Positions 53,286 to 63,534 of a DNA stretch of 64,000 bases are shown piece by piece (position 1 is the first letter of the stretch; each line of letters opens with the position of its first letter). The DNA lies in the NCBI GenBank assembly GCA_945952415.1, contig CAMFIF010000005.1, forward strand, positions 62,001 to 126,000. Direction: 5' to 3'. The position numbers and the translations under genes are program-made. Source of the stretch: an uncultured Rhizobium sp. Lineage in GTDB: Bacteria > Pseudomonadota > Alphaproteobacteria > Rhizobiales > Rhizobiaceae. Under the pieces are notes generated by a model. It was not told where the DNA came from and did not search any database. It saw only the letters and a list, made by a program, of their open reading frames with translations.

Positions 53286-54275
53286 TCAGGCGGAGATGTC
53301 GATAACGCCGCAATCGCCCGCTTCGGACGCGAATGCGAGAAGCTTGCCATTGGCGCTCCAGCTCATGGCGGTGATGGCGCCCTTTCCGGGGCGGCGGAGC
53401 AGGGCTTCCTTGTTGTCGGCCAGGCGAACGCCCAGCACCATGCCGTCGATATAGCCGATGGCCAGCACCTCTTCCGCCGGATGGAAGGCGACCGACGTGA
53501 CCAGGATATTCGCCCGGGTACCGAGTTCCAGCGGCGCCTTGCCCATGGGGCCGTCCTTGCCGCTGAAGGGCCAGACGATGGCCGCCGGCGCGCCGGTGGT
53601 GGCCAGCCACTTGCCCTTGGGCGACCAGGAGGTGCCCTTGACCTTGGCGGGATAGCCCGTCATGCGCATGTGGCGGGTATCGGAACCCGGCTTGCTGTCG
53701 AGTTTCCAGCCATGAAGGGCATTTTCCTGCATGGTGGTGACGACGAAGCGGCCATCGGGGGAGAAGGTAATGCCGGTATGCGCACCCTTCCATTCGAGAT
53801 CGACAGGCTGGCCGCCGGTTGCGACCCAGTGCAGCGTCACGCCATTATAGCGCGCCACGGCAAGGCGCAGGCCCTTCGGCGCAAAGCCCAGACCCTCGAC
53901 GGTGCGTTCCTCGGCAAATTCGGTGCGCTTGCCATCGGCTAGCAGCACGGTGCTCACCTTGCCATGGGCGAAGGCGGCAGCTCCCGAAGGGCCAGCGGCA
54001 ACGACGGTGATCCATTTGCGCGGCACATGGGCGAGCTCTTCGACGCTGCCATCGGCGCGGTTGCGCACCACGCGGCCGTCCTCGCCGCCGGTCAGCAGCG
54101 TGGCGGTTCCCGCATCGAAGGCGGCGGAGAGCAGGCCGTCATGGGCCCTTGCGGTCCTGTGGCCCTGGTCCAGCCGGTGGATCGTGCCATCCGCGCCCGC
54201 AAAGACCGGCACCTGCCCCAGGAACTGGGCGGTGACCACATGGCCATCGAGATCGAGCGGCGCGACGGTTGGCAT
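53286..54275 (-). CDS. WD40-repeat beta-propeller protein
   Basis: A 329-residue protein made of about seven WD40-like repeats (for example AHDGLLSAAFDAGTATLLTGGEDGRVVRNRADG and AHTGITFSPDGRFVVTTMQENALHGWKLDSK). There is no signal peptide. The chosen ATG (54275) shares one base with the stop of the upstream small gene (TGATG-type overlap), so translation is coupled. Its operon mates are a CobW-type GTPase and a 119-residue protein. A scaffold role is likely; partners are unknown. Confidence 0.88.
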   Translation of the reverse strand: MPTVAPLDLDGHVVTAQFLGQVPVFAGADGTIHRLDQGHRTARAHDGLLSAAFDAGTATLLTGGEDGRVVRNRADGSVEELAHVPRKWITVVAAGPSGAAAFAHGKVSTVLLADGKRTEFAEERTVEGLGFAPKGLRLAVARYNGVTLHWVATGGQPVDLEWKGAHTGITFSPDGRFVVTTMQENALHGWKLDSKPGSDTRHMRMTGYPAKVKGTSWSPKGKWLATTGAPAAIVWPFSGKDGPMGKAPLELGTRANILVTSVAFHPAEEVLAIGYIDGMVLGVRLADNKEALLRRPGKGAITAMSWSANGKLLAFASEAGDCGVIDISA

Positions 54276-54634
54276 CAGGCAATCTCCACGATTTCCCGCT
54301 TGTCCCAGCTGAAGACGCGGGTTTTCCCAAAATCTATGATCTTCATCTCGTCGGCGAAGGCATAGCAGAACCAGCGGTTCCATTCGCGCTTCAGCCAGTC
54401 CATGCAGATGGAGCGGGAACCGCCTTTCAGCGATTCCACGGGCAGCAGCGCATAGACGAGGCCCGCCTTGTAGCCGGAGACGACCACCAGGCCAAGCCCG
54501 CATTCCTCATCCAGCGGTTCGAACACCATGAGATCCACGGGTGGCGAACCGGGGCCGAGATCGTAGTTTTCGGGCAGGCGCAAGACATCGCCGGTGAAGA
54601 GCGCCTCTTCACCGTATTCCGGCAGAAAGGGCAT
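54275..54634 (-). CDS. Uncharacterised 119-residue protein in the CobW operon
   Basis: A soluble, acidic protein with pattern GDVLRLP...PVDLMVFE...GLVVVSGYKAGLVYALLPVESL...WLKREWNRW. This arrangement recalls the Imm45 immunity-protein family, an assignment I hold loosely from memory. It starts 3 bp after cobW and ends inside the start of the WD40 gene, so all three are co-translated. A role next to a metal chaperone is more natural from context than toxin immunity. Confidence 0.7.
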   Translation of the reverse strand: MPFLPEYGEEALFTGDVLRLPENYDLGPGSPPVDLMVFEPLDEECGLGLVVVSGYKAGLVYALLPVESLKGGSRSICMDWLKREWNRWFCYAFADEMKIIDFGKTRVFSWDKREIVEIA

Positions 54635-54637
54635 GGA

Positions 54638-55798
54638 TCAGGCGGCCTCGCAGGCCTTGAAGCTCTTTTCCAGCTTTTCCCGGTCGAGATTGCGGCCGAT
54701 GAAGACGAGGCGGCTTTCGCGCTTCTCGCCATCCTTCCAGGGGCGCTGGTGATCGCCTTCGACGATCATGTGCACGCCCTGCACCACATAGCGCTCGTCG
54801 TCGCCCTTGAAGGAAATGATACCCTTCAGGCGCAGGATGTTCGGGCCGTCGGTCTGGGTGACCTTCTGGATCCAGGGGAAGAAGCGGTCGGGGTTCATCT
54901 CGCCGCCGCGCAGCGAAATGGAGCTGACCGTCACATCGTGGATGGGCGCCATGGCCGGCTTGTGGTCATGGTGGTCGTGATGATGGTGATCATGGGTGCA
55001 GCCGGGACCGCATTCATGGTCGTGATCGTGATGATGATGGTCGTGGTCATGGCCATGGGCGTGATGATGGTGATCGTGCCCGTGATGATCATGGTGATCG
55101 TGGTCGCAATCCGGGCCGCAGACATGGTCCGGATGGTCATGATCGAGGAAATGCGGATCGTTTTCGAGCGCCCGTTCCAGGTTGAAGGCGCCCTGGTTCA
55201 GCACCTTGGAGAGTTCGACCTTCGAGCGTTCCGCGCGGTGGATGCGGGCCGAAGGGTTGATGGCGCGCACGGTCGCCTCGATGCGGGCGAGTTCTTCCGG
55301 CGTCACGAGGTCGGTCTTGTTGACGATCACCACATCGGCAAAGGCGATCTGGTCCTCGGCCTCGCGGCTGTCCTTCAGGCGCAGCGGCAGATGGCGCGCA
55401 TCGACGAGCGCCACGACGGCGTCGAGTTCGGTCTTCGCGCGCACGTCATCGTCCATGAAGAAGGTCTGGGCGACCGGGACCGGATCGGCAAGGCCGGTTG
55501 TTTCGACGATGATGCCGTCGAAGCGGCCCGGCCGGCGCATCAGTCCCTCGACCACGCGGATCAGGTCGCCGCGGACCGTGCAGCAGACGCAGCCATTGTT
55601 CATCTCGTAGATTTCCTCGTCGGATTCCACGATCAGGTCGTTGTCGATGCCGATCTCGCCGAATTCGTTGACGATGACGGCATATTTCTTGCCGTGGCTT
55701 TCGGTGAGAATGCGGTTCAGAAGCGTGGTCTTGCCCGCCCCGAGATAGCCGGTCAGAACGGTCACGGGCGTGGGCTTGGGAAGGGCTGCTTCGGTCAT
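54638..55798 (-). CDS. CobW/COG0523-family GTPase with a large His-rich insert (putative zinc metallochaperone)
   Basis: A 386-residue G3E GTPase: Walker [10 protein letters not shown] (17-25), the metal-binding GCVCCTV (Cys70-Val-Cys72-Cys73), NKTD (160-163), and a CobW C-terminal domain (about 285-380). Between the two domains, residues 216-287 form a His/Asp-rich insert with about 30 histidines, bracketed by CGPDC (227-231) and CGPGC (263-267). Such proteins deliver zinc to enzymes under zinc limitation. No zur-like box was recognised upstream. First gene of a cobW-hypothetical-WD40 operon. Confidence 0.92.
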   Translation of the reverse strand: MTEAALPKPTPVTVLTGYLGAGKTTLLNRILTESHGKKYAVIVNEFGEIGIDNDLIVESDEEIYEMNNGCVCCTVRGDLIRVVEGLMRRPGRFDGIIVETTGLADPVPVAQTFFMDDDVRAKTELDAVVALVDARHLPLRLKDSREAEDQIAFADVVIVNKTDLVTPEELARIEATVRAINPSARIHRAERSKVELSKVLNQGAFNLERALENDPHFLDHDHPDHVCGPDCDHDHHDHHGHDHHHHAHGHDHDHHHHDHDHECGPGCTHDHHHHDHHDHKPAMAPIHDVTVSSISLRGGEMNPDRFFPWIQKVTQTDGPNILRLKGIISFKGDDERYVVQGVHMIVEGDHQRPWKDGEKRESRLVFIGRNLDREKLEKSFKACEAA

Positions 55799-55933
55799 CG
55801 GAACCTCGAATGAATGGGGCCTGCTAGGGCATCGGGTTGAAGGCTTGGCTTCATATAAGGGCTGACCGGGCCGACTTCAAAGCTTTTTGCTGGAAGTGGG
55901 GCCGCACCTTGGGGAAGGGCGGCCCGCACGGGT

Positions 55934-56773
55934 TCAGTTGGTCAGCGCAGCGCGGTTGTCCGTCGCATAGGTCTTGAGGCTGCGGGCCGGCTTGCCGGTC
56001 AGTTTTTCCACATCGCCGGAAACGGCCGCCGTCCAGCCTTCGCGAACCGGGTGGAAAATGGCGGCGAGGAAGTTCGCATAATCGGCGGGAACGCCAGCGC
56101 CCGTCAGGATGGAGACGAAGGTCTGGTCGTCCACCGGCGTATAGGCGATGGCCTGGCCGGTCACGTCGCTGAGGATGCGAGCGGCTTCGCCATAGGAAAG
56201 GGCTTCCGGGCCGGTGAGATTATAGGCGCCGCCATCGAAGGCGGAAGTGGTGAGGAGGGCGACCGCGCTGTCGGCAATATCGCGCGTGTCGATGAAGCTC
56301 GACTTGCCTTCGGCCGCCGGCACGGCGATCGCGCCATGGCGGATGCCTTCCCGCCAGTAGGTGTGGAAATTGTCGGAGAACCAGTTCGGGCGGATGATGC
56401 CATAGGGCGTGCCCGAGGCGATCAGCTTCAGTTCCAGCTGGCGGTAGGGAATGCTGTCATCGGCATCGACGCCCATGACCGTCATCAGCACGACCTTGAT
56501 CTTGCGGGCGGCGGCCGCCTCGATGACCGGGGAAAGGAGGCCGACGGGATCGAGATAGCCCGCGGGCACATTGGCGAAAACGCGGTCCACGCCTTCAAGC
56601 GCTGCATTAAGCGCTGCCGGATTGGCAAGATCGAGCGCCACCGCTTCGGCGCCGGCAACGGCGGTTGCGCCGCGGCTCACGGCCTTGACCTTCTCGCCCT
56701 TCGCGACGAGGCCTGCTGCCACCTTGCTGCCGATCGTGCCGGTCGCGCCCAGCACCAGAATTTTCCCAGCCAT
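55934..56773 (-). CDS. NmrA-like NAD(P)-binding protein
   Basis: A 279-residue atypical short-chain dehydrogenase of the NmrA/QOR2 type: LGATGTIGSKVAAGLVAKGEKV is the dinucleotide-binding motif, and IRPNWFSDNF and AYNLTGPEALSYGEAARIL are family blocks. It probably acts as an NAD(P)H-dependent reductase or redox sensor. It is divergent from a HxlR regulator, a frequent pairing in which the HxlR protein controls this gene. Confidence 0.9.
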   Translation of the reverse strand: MAGKILVLGATGTIGSKVAAGLVAKGEKVKAVSRGATAVAGAEAVALDLANPAALNAALEGVDRVFANVPAGYLDPVGLLSPVIEAAAARKIKVVLMTVMGVDADDSIPYRQLELKLIASGTPYGIIRPNWFSDNFHTYWREGIRHGAIAVPAAEGKSSFIDTRDIADSAVALLTTSAFDGGAYNLTGPEALSYGEAARILSDVTGQAIAYTPVDDQTFVSILTGAGVPADYANFLAAIFHPVREGWTAAVSGDVEKLTGKPARSLKTYATDNRAALTN

Positions 56774-56839
56774 TGTCTTCTCCTTAAGTATCGTTTAGAA
56801 ACCACGTTGATGGTGGAAACCAGATATGAAATATGCAGA

Positions 56840-56860
56840 AAGGTGTAAAGAAGGCACCTT
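56840..56860. promoter_or_regulatory. Inverted repeat between NmrA-like and HxlR genes
   Basis: Perfect 6-bp arms AAGGTG-N9-CACCTT in the divergent gap, plus a looser CCAC/GGTGG pair at about 56802-56816. Either could bind the HxlR regulator. Confidence 0.4.
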
Positions 56861-56903
56861 CAAGTGACATGGTTACCCCGGCGATACCGGGATGGAGCGG
56901 ATG

Positions 56904-57275
56904 ATGGAATTCAATGTCTATGCGGAAAACTGCCCGACCCGGATGCTGCTCGACCGGCTTGCCGACAAATGGGCCATGCTGATCCTGAAGCGGCTGTCGG
57001 ACGGCAAGATGCGCTTCAACCAGCTGCGGCGGGATGTGGAGGGCATTTCGCAGAAGGTGCTGTCGCAGGTGTTGAAGAAGCTGGAGCGGGACGGTCTCGT
57101 CACCCGCACGGTTTTTCCGACCGTGCCGGTAACGGTGGAATATGCGATCACGCCGCTCGGGCAGACGCTCACGTCCACCATTGCGGCGCTGACGCTCTGG
57201 GCCGAGGAGAACATGCCGCACATCATGGAAGCGCAGCGTCGCTATGACGGGGTGGCGCTGACCGAGGCCGCCTAG
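56904..57275 (+). CDS. HxlR-family winged-helix regulator
   Basis: A 123-residue regulator with the family's N-terminal redox/ligand cysteine (ENCPTRMLLDRLADKWAMLILKRLSDGKMRFNQLRRDVEGISQKVLSQVLKKLERDGLV fits within residues 10-70). ATG 56904 has GGAG six bases upstream; ATGs at 56892 and 56901 are alternatives. It is divergent from the NmrA-like gene that it probably regulates and overlaps the end of the convergent creatininase gene by 4 bp. Confidence 0.88.
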   Translation: MEFNVYAENCPTRMLLDRLADKWAMLILKRLSDGKMRFNQLRRDVEGISQKVLSQVLKKLERDGLVTRTVFPTVPVTVEYAITPLGQTLTSTIAALTLWAEENMPHIMEAQRRYDGVALTEAA

Positions 57276-58012
57276 CGCAGTTCGTCTACGTCGAATTCGG
57301 CAATATCGAGCAGCAGCGCGGTGAGCCCGGCGACCGCATGGTCGAGCAGAAGCTCGCCCTTTTCCGCCGTGGCGGCGGCCGCATTGCCCGCAGCGCCCTC
57401 CGGGTTCAGGTCGCTCATCTTCCAGCCGAAGGCGTGAGGCCCGTAGGCGCGGAGATGGGCGAAGCGCCGCTCGAATTCGCGCTGGCGGGAGGGAAAATTG
57501 CGGGCGGCTTCCAGGTTCACGAGATCCGGCCTGAGCGCCAGCATGACCGAGGTCTCGATATCGCCGGCATGGATGTCGATTGCCTTCTCGGCGGGCGTCA
57601 TGAAACCCTCGGGCACGCCGAAGCGGGTCCAGCTCGTGGCCACCGCCAGCATGTTGAAGCGGATGCGCGCCTCCGTGGCGACGATGGTGAGAAGCGGTGA
57701 ATTGCCGCCATGGGCATTCAGCAGCACGAGCTTGCGCACGCCCTGACCTTGCTCCCGGGCAGCTATGGCAAGCCATCGCTCCACCGCCTCGCGATAGTCC
57801 AGGCTCCGCGTCCCCTCCACATCCATGTGCTCGATGGAATAGCCGACGGGCTCGACCGGCAGGAAGCGCACGTCTAGCCCCGCCGGCAGCCGCGCGGCCA
57901 ACCGTTCGGCAACGCCCGACGCGATGATCGTGTCCGTTTCGAAGGGCAGATGGGGACCGTGCTGCTCATGGGCGCCGAGCGGCAGGACGGCGATCGGATC
58001 CGCGATGGCCAT
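57272..58012 (-). CDS. Creatininase-family amidohydrolase
   Basis: A 246-residue metal-dependent amidase: LPLGAHEQHGPHLPFETDTIIA gives the first metal ligands (Glu and His), LLNAHGGNSPLL the second set, and DIHAGDIETS the catalytic region. Besides creatininase itself the family includes formamide hydrolases in cofactor and pyrrolic pathways, so the substrate is open. It is divergent from the MarR gene and convergent with HxlR. Confidence 0.9.
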   Translation of the reverse strand: MAIADPIAVLPLGAHEQHGPHLPFETDTIIASGVAERLAARLPAGLDVRFLPVEPVGYSIEHMDVEGTRSLDYREAVERWLAIAAREQGQGVRKLVLLNAHGGNSPLLTIVATEARIRFNMLAVATSWTRFGVPEGFMTPAEKAIDIHAGDIETSVMLALRPDLVNLEAARNFPSRQREFERRFAHLRAYGPHAFGWKMSDLNPEGAAGNAAAATAEKGELLLDHAVAGLTALLLDIAEFDVDELR

Positions 58013-58123
58013 GATACTGATTTGCCTTTCTTTCTCTGGCGAATATGCCTCACCTCGTCTAATGTCCGCTTCCGGAACAGGAAATTCAAGCCGTGGTCCG
58101 CCCGGCCGGCAGGGAGAGGCTTC

Positions 58124-58642
58124 GTGGGGAAGAAAAAGGACGAGAAGAAAAAGAACGGCAAGGAAAAGCCGCCGATCGGCCAGGTGATGGCGGATATTCC
58201 ACAGGCAATCACCCAGGCGGCACGGTCGATGCGCACGGTCCTGTCGCGCAATCTTCTCGAAGCCGGGCTTTATGCGGGGCAGGACGGAGTGATGCTGGCG
58301 CTGGCCGGGGAGGATGGGCTGACGCCCGGCGGTCTCGCCCAGCGGCTCGGCGTCAAGGCGCCAACCATGACGCGGACCATCGGCCGCATGGAGGCGCAGG
58401 GCTTTCTCGTGCGCCGCGCCGATGGCGCGGACCAGCGGCTGACCAAGGTCTATCTCACCGATACGGGCCGGGAGAGGCTCGAGACGATTTCCCGCTCCGT
58501 CGAGAACTGCACGGCACAGGCGCTTTCCGGCTTCAGCGGCAAGGAAATGCGCAACCTGCTTAAACTTTTGAAGGCAGTGGACGAAAATTTGAAATCCGAA
58601 GGTGAAGTTGCGCCGCCCGTTCTTAACGATGATGAGGAATGA
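58124..58642 (+). CDS. MarR-family regulator
   Basis: A 172-residue MarR-type protein with a very basic N-terminal tail (KKKDEKKKNGKEK) followed by the winged HTH (LTPGGLAQRLGVKAPTMTRTIGRMEAQGFLVRRADGADQRLTKVYLTDTG, about residues 65-115). It starts with GTG 58124, supported by GGGAGAGG upstream; the frame is open 58 codons further, across the divergent promoter, without a site. It is divergent from the creatininase-family gene. Confidence 0.85.
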   Translation: MGKKKDEKKKNGKEKPPIGQVMADIPQAITQAARSMRTVLSRNLLEAGLYAGQDGVMLALAGEDGLTPGGLAQRLGVKAPTMTRTIGRMEAQGFLVRRADGADQRLTKVYLTDTGRERLETISRSVENCTAQALSGFSGKEMRNLLKLLKAVDENLKSEGEVAPPVLNDDEE

Positions 58643-58695
58643 GCAGGGGATTTAGCTTTCTCCTCCCAAAGAAAGATTGATTTTCAAATCCGGGC

Positions 58696-58713
58696 AAATT
58701 ATTTAAATAATTT
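58696..58713. promoter_or_regulatory. AT-only 18-bp palindrome upstream of the LacI gene
   Basis: AAATTATTTAAATAATTT is a perfect palindrome in an otherwise GC-rich region, 42 bp before the LacI-type start and 53 bp after marR. It is a candidate operator. Confidence 0.5.
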
Positions 58714-58755
58714 AAATGGGCGGAAGCCCATGGGCATTGTGTTTCGGGAGGGCGC

Positions 58756-59775
58756 ATGGCTCAGAAGGTGAAACTTTCGACGATTGCCGAATCGCTCGGC
58801 ATTTCCACCGCGACCGTATCGCTTGCCCTGCGCGACAGTCCGCTCGTCGCGGGCGCCACCCGCGACCGGATCAAGGATCAGGCCCGGGCGCTTGGCTATA
58901 TCTACAACCGCCGCGCGGCGAGCCTGCGCACCTCCCGCTCCGGTATCATCGGGGTCGTGGTGCATGACATCATGAACCCGTTCTACGGCGAAATCCTGAA
59001 GGCGATCGAAAGCGAGCTGGACCGCAGCCGGCACACGTTCATTCTCTCGAACCATTACGACTCGGTCGAAAAGCAGCGCACCTTCATCGAGACCCTGCTG
59101 CAGCTCGGCGGCGACGGGCTCATCGTTTCGCCTGCGATCGGTACGCCTTCCGAGGATCTTCGGCTTTCCGAAGACAATGGCATGCCTGCCATCCTGATCG
59201 CCCGCTCCATGGAGGGGGTGGATATGCCGACCTTCCGGGGGGATGACAGCTACGGCATTTCGCTCGCCACCAACCATCTGATCGGGCTTGGCCATCGCTG
59301 CATTGCCATGATCGGCGGCACCGACCAGACGTCCACGGGGCGTGACCGGTACCAGGGCTATGTCAACGCCCTGAAGAAGGCGGGCATCGAGGTGGATCCG
59401 GACCTGCGCATCCCCGGGCCCCGCACCAAGCAGGGCGGTTTCGAGGCCGCCGTGCATTTCCTGTCGCTGCCGCAAAAGCCGACGGCTGCGGTCTGCTGGA
59501 ACGATCTCGTCGCCATCGGCCTGATGAACGGCATTGCGCGCGCGGGGCTCATCCCCGGGCGGGATATTTCCGTAACCGGCTATGACGATCTCGAGGAGGC
59601 GTCAATTGCAACGCCGGCGCTGACGACGGTGTGGAACGGTCAGGCGGAAGTGGGGCGTCTTGCCGCCCGCGCCCTGCTCGACCGGCTGGATGGCAGCCAT
59701 GAGCCCGACGGCATTCATCTGATCAAGCCGGAAATGCGGATCCGCCAGTCGACCGGGCCGATCCGCAAGGATTGA
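58756..59775 (+). CDS. LacI-family regulator
   Basis: A 339-residue LacI-type protein: HTH KLSTIAESLGISTATVSLALRDSPLVAGATRDRIKDQARALGY at residues 4-50, hinge AASLRTSRSG, and the ligand domain (about 62-330), with IIGVVVHDIMNPFYGEILKAIE and SVTGYDDLEEAS. GGGAGGG precedes the ATG. No sugar genes adjoin it; its neighbours are a PuuD-like hydrolase (convergent, 9 bp away) and a TRAP transporter, so its target is unclear. Confidence 0.92.
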   Translation: MAQKVKLSTIAESLGISTATVSLALRDSPLVAGATRDRIKDQARALGYIYNRRAASLRTSRSGIIGVVVHDIMNPFYGEILKAIESELDRSRHTFILSNHYDSVEKQRTFIETLLQLGGDGLIVSPAIGTPSEDLRLSEDNGMPAILIARSMEGVDMPTFRGDDSYGISLATNHLIGLGHRCIAMIGGTDQTSTGRDRYQGYVNALKKAGIEVDPDLRIPGPRTKQGGFEAAVHFLSLPQKPTAAVCWNDLVAIGLMNGIARAGLIPGRDISVTGYDDLEEASIATPALTTVWNGQAEVGRLAARALLDRLDGSHEPDGIHLIKPEMRIRQSTGPIRKD

Positions 59776-59784
59776 GGCTCTTCC

Positions 59785-60543
59785 TTACGCCTTGGCGCGG
59801 GCTGCCGCATAGGCGCGGATCGCCTTGCCGAAATCTTCGAAAAGACGGCGGGAGGGCGTGTCGGTTTCCGCCCAGTATTCCGGATGCCACTGGACGCCCA
59901 CCGCATAGCCCTTCGCATCGATGACGGAGACGGCCTCGATGGTGCCGTCTTCGGCGGTGGCTTCCACCTGCAGGCGCGGCGCCATGTCGGAAATTGCCTG
60001 GCGGTGCAGGGAGTTCACCTGGATCTCGCCGGACCCAAGCGCGCGGGCGATGCAGCTGCCTTCCTTGACGAAGACCGGCTGGCGGATGGAATACATCACG
60101 TCGCGGTCCGGCGTTACGGGCTTGCGGTGGTCCCAGATGCCCGGCTGTTCCTGGATTTCGGAGGCCAGCGTGCCGCCGAGCGCCACGTTCAGCTCCTGAA
60201 TGCCGCGGCAGATGCACAGAAGCGGGATCGCCCTTTCGATGGCACGGCGGATGAGCGGCAGGGTGGTCGCGTCGCGGGCGGGATCGAAGGGGCCATCTTC
60301 CGGCCGGGCTTCCTTGCCATAGAGAGAGGGATGCACATTGGTGGCGGAGCCCGTCACCATCAGCCCATCGACGCGGTCGAGAATGGCGTCGGGATCATTG
60401 CCCTCCAGCAGGGCCGGAATGATGAATGTCTGCACATCGGCCACCTTCACGGCGGCGCGCACATACTGAACCTGAACCGAGTGCCAGTCCGTACCGTCAA
60501 ATGCCCTGATATCGGCAGGAACGGCAATGATGGGTTTCGGCAT
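59785..60543 (-). CDS. Gamma-glutamyl-gamma-aminobutyrate hydrolase family protein (PuuD-like)
   Basis: A 252-residue class I glutamine amidotransferase-like hydrolase of the peptidase C26 family. The nucleophile is Cys112 in LLCICRGIQELN, with the His-Glu pair in GVQWHPE; MVTGSATNVHPSLYG is typical of PuuD. PuuD releases GABA from gamma-glutamyl-GABA in the glutamylated putrescine pathway. No puuA, puuB or puuC is in this window, so the role in putrescine breakdown is an inference. It is convergent with the LacI gene and divergent from takP. Confidence 0.9.
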   Translation of the reverse strand: MPKPIIAVPADIRAFDGTDWHSVQVQYVRAAVKVADVQTFIIPALLEGNDPDAILDRVDGLMVTGSATNVHPSLYGKEARPEDGPFDPARDATTLPLIRRAIERAIPLLCICRGIQELNVALGGTLASEIQEQPGIWDHRKPVTPDRDVMYSIRQPVFVKEGSCIARALGSGEIQVNSLHRQAISDMAPRLQVEATAEDGTIEAVSVIDAKGYAVGVQWHPEYWAETDTPSRRLFEDFGKAIRAYAAARAKA

Positions 60544-60590
60544 GACATGCTCCGCTTGGCTGTTCTTCGGTTTTGAGAAACCAGAAATGA

Positions 60591-61904
<1,314 letters not shown>

Positions 61905-61937
61905 GCTTTACCCGCCGCCTGTCGCCCGAAAAACAAA

Positions 61938-61961
61938 CCCGGCCCAATGGGCCGGGTTTTT
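61938..61961. terminator. Rho-independent terminator between takP and the TRAP permease
   Basis: Stem CCCGGCCC/GGGCCGGG (61938-61945, 61949-61956) with a 3-nt loop, a T-run to the right and A-rich sequence to the left, able to serve both convergent genes. Confidence 0.88.
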
Positions 61962-61969
61962 CTGTGGGA

Positions 61970-63511
61970 TCAGATCTTCGGCGGTTGGCTGAGATCGATC
62001 GGCGGCGGGCTTGCGGGGGCCGGTGCGGCCGCCGGCGGTGCGCCCGGCAGGCCGTTCAGCGCGGGAAGGCCGAGGCCCGGGAGCCCGCCCTTGTTATCCG
62101 TGCCCGCCGGCGGCAGCGACAGGCCGCCATTGCCGAAGGCCGGGATTTCGATCTTGATCGAATTCGGATCGACCTTCGGCGAATTGTCCAGCCAGTAGGT
62201 GACCGATTGCGGCCAGAAGATCACGATGGCCACAAGGATCAGCTGCATGACCACCCAGGGAATGGCACCCATGTAGATATCCGAGGTCTTCACCTGATCG
62301 CGCGGGGCGATGCTGCGCAGATAGAAAAGGGCGAAACCGAAGGGCGGATGCATGAAGCTCGTCTGCATGTTCACGCAAAGCAGCACGCCGAACCAGACGA
62401 GATCGATGCCCAGCGACTGCGCGACCGGCGCCAGCATGGGGATGATGATGAAGGCGATCTCGAAGAAATCGAGAAAGAAGGCGAGCACGAAGACGAAGAG
62501 ATTGACGAAGATCAAGAAGCCTACCGGCCCGCCCGGCAGGCCGGAGAGCATGTGCTCGATCCAGAGGCCACCGTTCATGCCCTGGAAGACAAGGCTGAAG
62601 CAGGTGGAGCCGATGAGGATGAACACGACCATGGTCGTGATGTGCATGGTGGTCTGCATGCCCTCGCGGACCAGCTTCCAGCTGAGCCGGCCATGCATTG
62701 CCGCAAGAAGCATGGCGCCGACCACGCCAAGGGCACCTGCCTCCGTCGGGGTCGCCAGCCCGATGAAGATCGTTCCGAGCACGAGAAAGATCAGCACGAT
62801 CGAGGGAATCATGCCGGCGAGAACCTTGAGGACGAGGTGAATATCGAGCTTGCCGCGGGCCTCCGCCGGAAGCGGGGGCATGTAATGGGGCTTCAGGATC
62901 GAAAGCACCGCGATATAGAGCACGAAAATCGTGACCTGCAGGATCGAGGGGCCGATGGCGCCGAGATACATGTCGCCCACGGAGCGACCGAGCTGGTCGG
63001 CAAGGACGACCAGAACCAGCGAGGGCGGAATGACCTGGGTGATGGTGCCGGAGGCGGCAATGACGCCGGTTGCGAGCCGCTTGTTATAGCCATAGCGCAG
63101 CATGACCGGCAGCGAAATCACGCCCATGGTGATCACCGAGGCGGCGACGGTGCCGGTGATGGCGCCGAGGATGGCCCCGACCACGATGACCGCGTAGGCT
63201 AGGCCGCCGGGAATGGCGCCGAAGAGCTTGCCCGTTCCTTCCAGCAGGTCTTCCGCAAGGCCACAGCGCTCCAGAATGGCCCCCATCAGCGTGAAGAAGG
63301 GGATGGCCAGCAGCAGGTCGTTGGAAATGATTCCGAAAAAGCGGAAGGGGAGGGAGTGAAGAAAGACCAGATCGAAATGGCCGGTCGCCACCCCGACCAT
63401 GCCGAAGAACAGCCCCACCGCCGAAAGGGAGAAGGCGACGGGAAAGCCGTAGAGCATGAAAGCCACCATGCCCAGAAACATGAGCGGCGGCAGAATTCCG
63501 AAATCGAACAT
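61970..63511 (-). CDS. TRAP transporter large permease (DctM family) with a Pro/Ala-rich tail
   Basis: A 513-residue inner-membrane protein with about 12-13 segments and DctM hallmarks (AIPFFTLMGAILERCGLAEDLLEG, GTVAASVITMGVISLP, AASGTITQVIPPSLVLVV, MQTSFMHPPFGFALFYLR). The last ~75 residues after the final helix are a Gly/Pro/Ala-rich tail ending SPPPIDLSQPPKI, longer than in standard DctM. It forms the transport channel with the small subunit, 23 bp upstream. It would work with the TakP-like protein encoded convergently. Confidence 0.94.
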   Translation of the reverse strand: MFDFGILPPLMFLGMVAFMLYGFPVAFSLSAVGLFFGMVGVATGHFDLVFLHSLPFRFFGIISNDLLLAIPFFTLMGAILERCGLAEDLLEGTGKLFGAIPGGLAYAVIVVGAILGAITGTVAASVITMGVISLPVMLRYGYNKRLATGVIAASGTITQVIPPSLVLVVLADQLGRSVGDMYLGAIGPSILQVTIFVLYIAVLSILKPHYMPPLPAEARGKLDIHLVLKVLAGMIPSIVLIFLVLGTIFIGLATPTEAGALGVVGAMLLAAMHGRLSWKLVREGMQTTMHITTMVVFILIGSTCFSLVFQGMNGGLWIEHMLSGLPGGPVGFLIFVNLFVFVLAFFLDFFEIAFIIIPMLAPVAQSLGIDLVWFGVLLCVNMQTSFMHPPFGFALFYLRSIAPRDQVKTSDIYMGAIPWVVMQLILVAIVIFWPQSVTYWLDNSPKVDPNSIKIEIPAFGNGGLSLPPAGTDNKGGLPGLGLPALNGLPGAPPAAAPAPASPPPIDLSQPPKI

Positions 63512-63534
63512 CGAGAAATCCTCTTGCGCACCGT

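Noticed and set aside
55020..55110. Repetitive ATGRTGRTC-like DNA that looks like a tandem repeat
   Set aside because: It is the coding sequence of the His/Asp-rich insert of the CobW-type protein, explained by the protein sequence.
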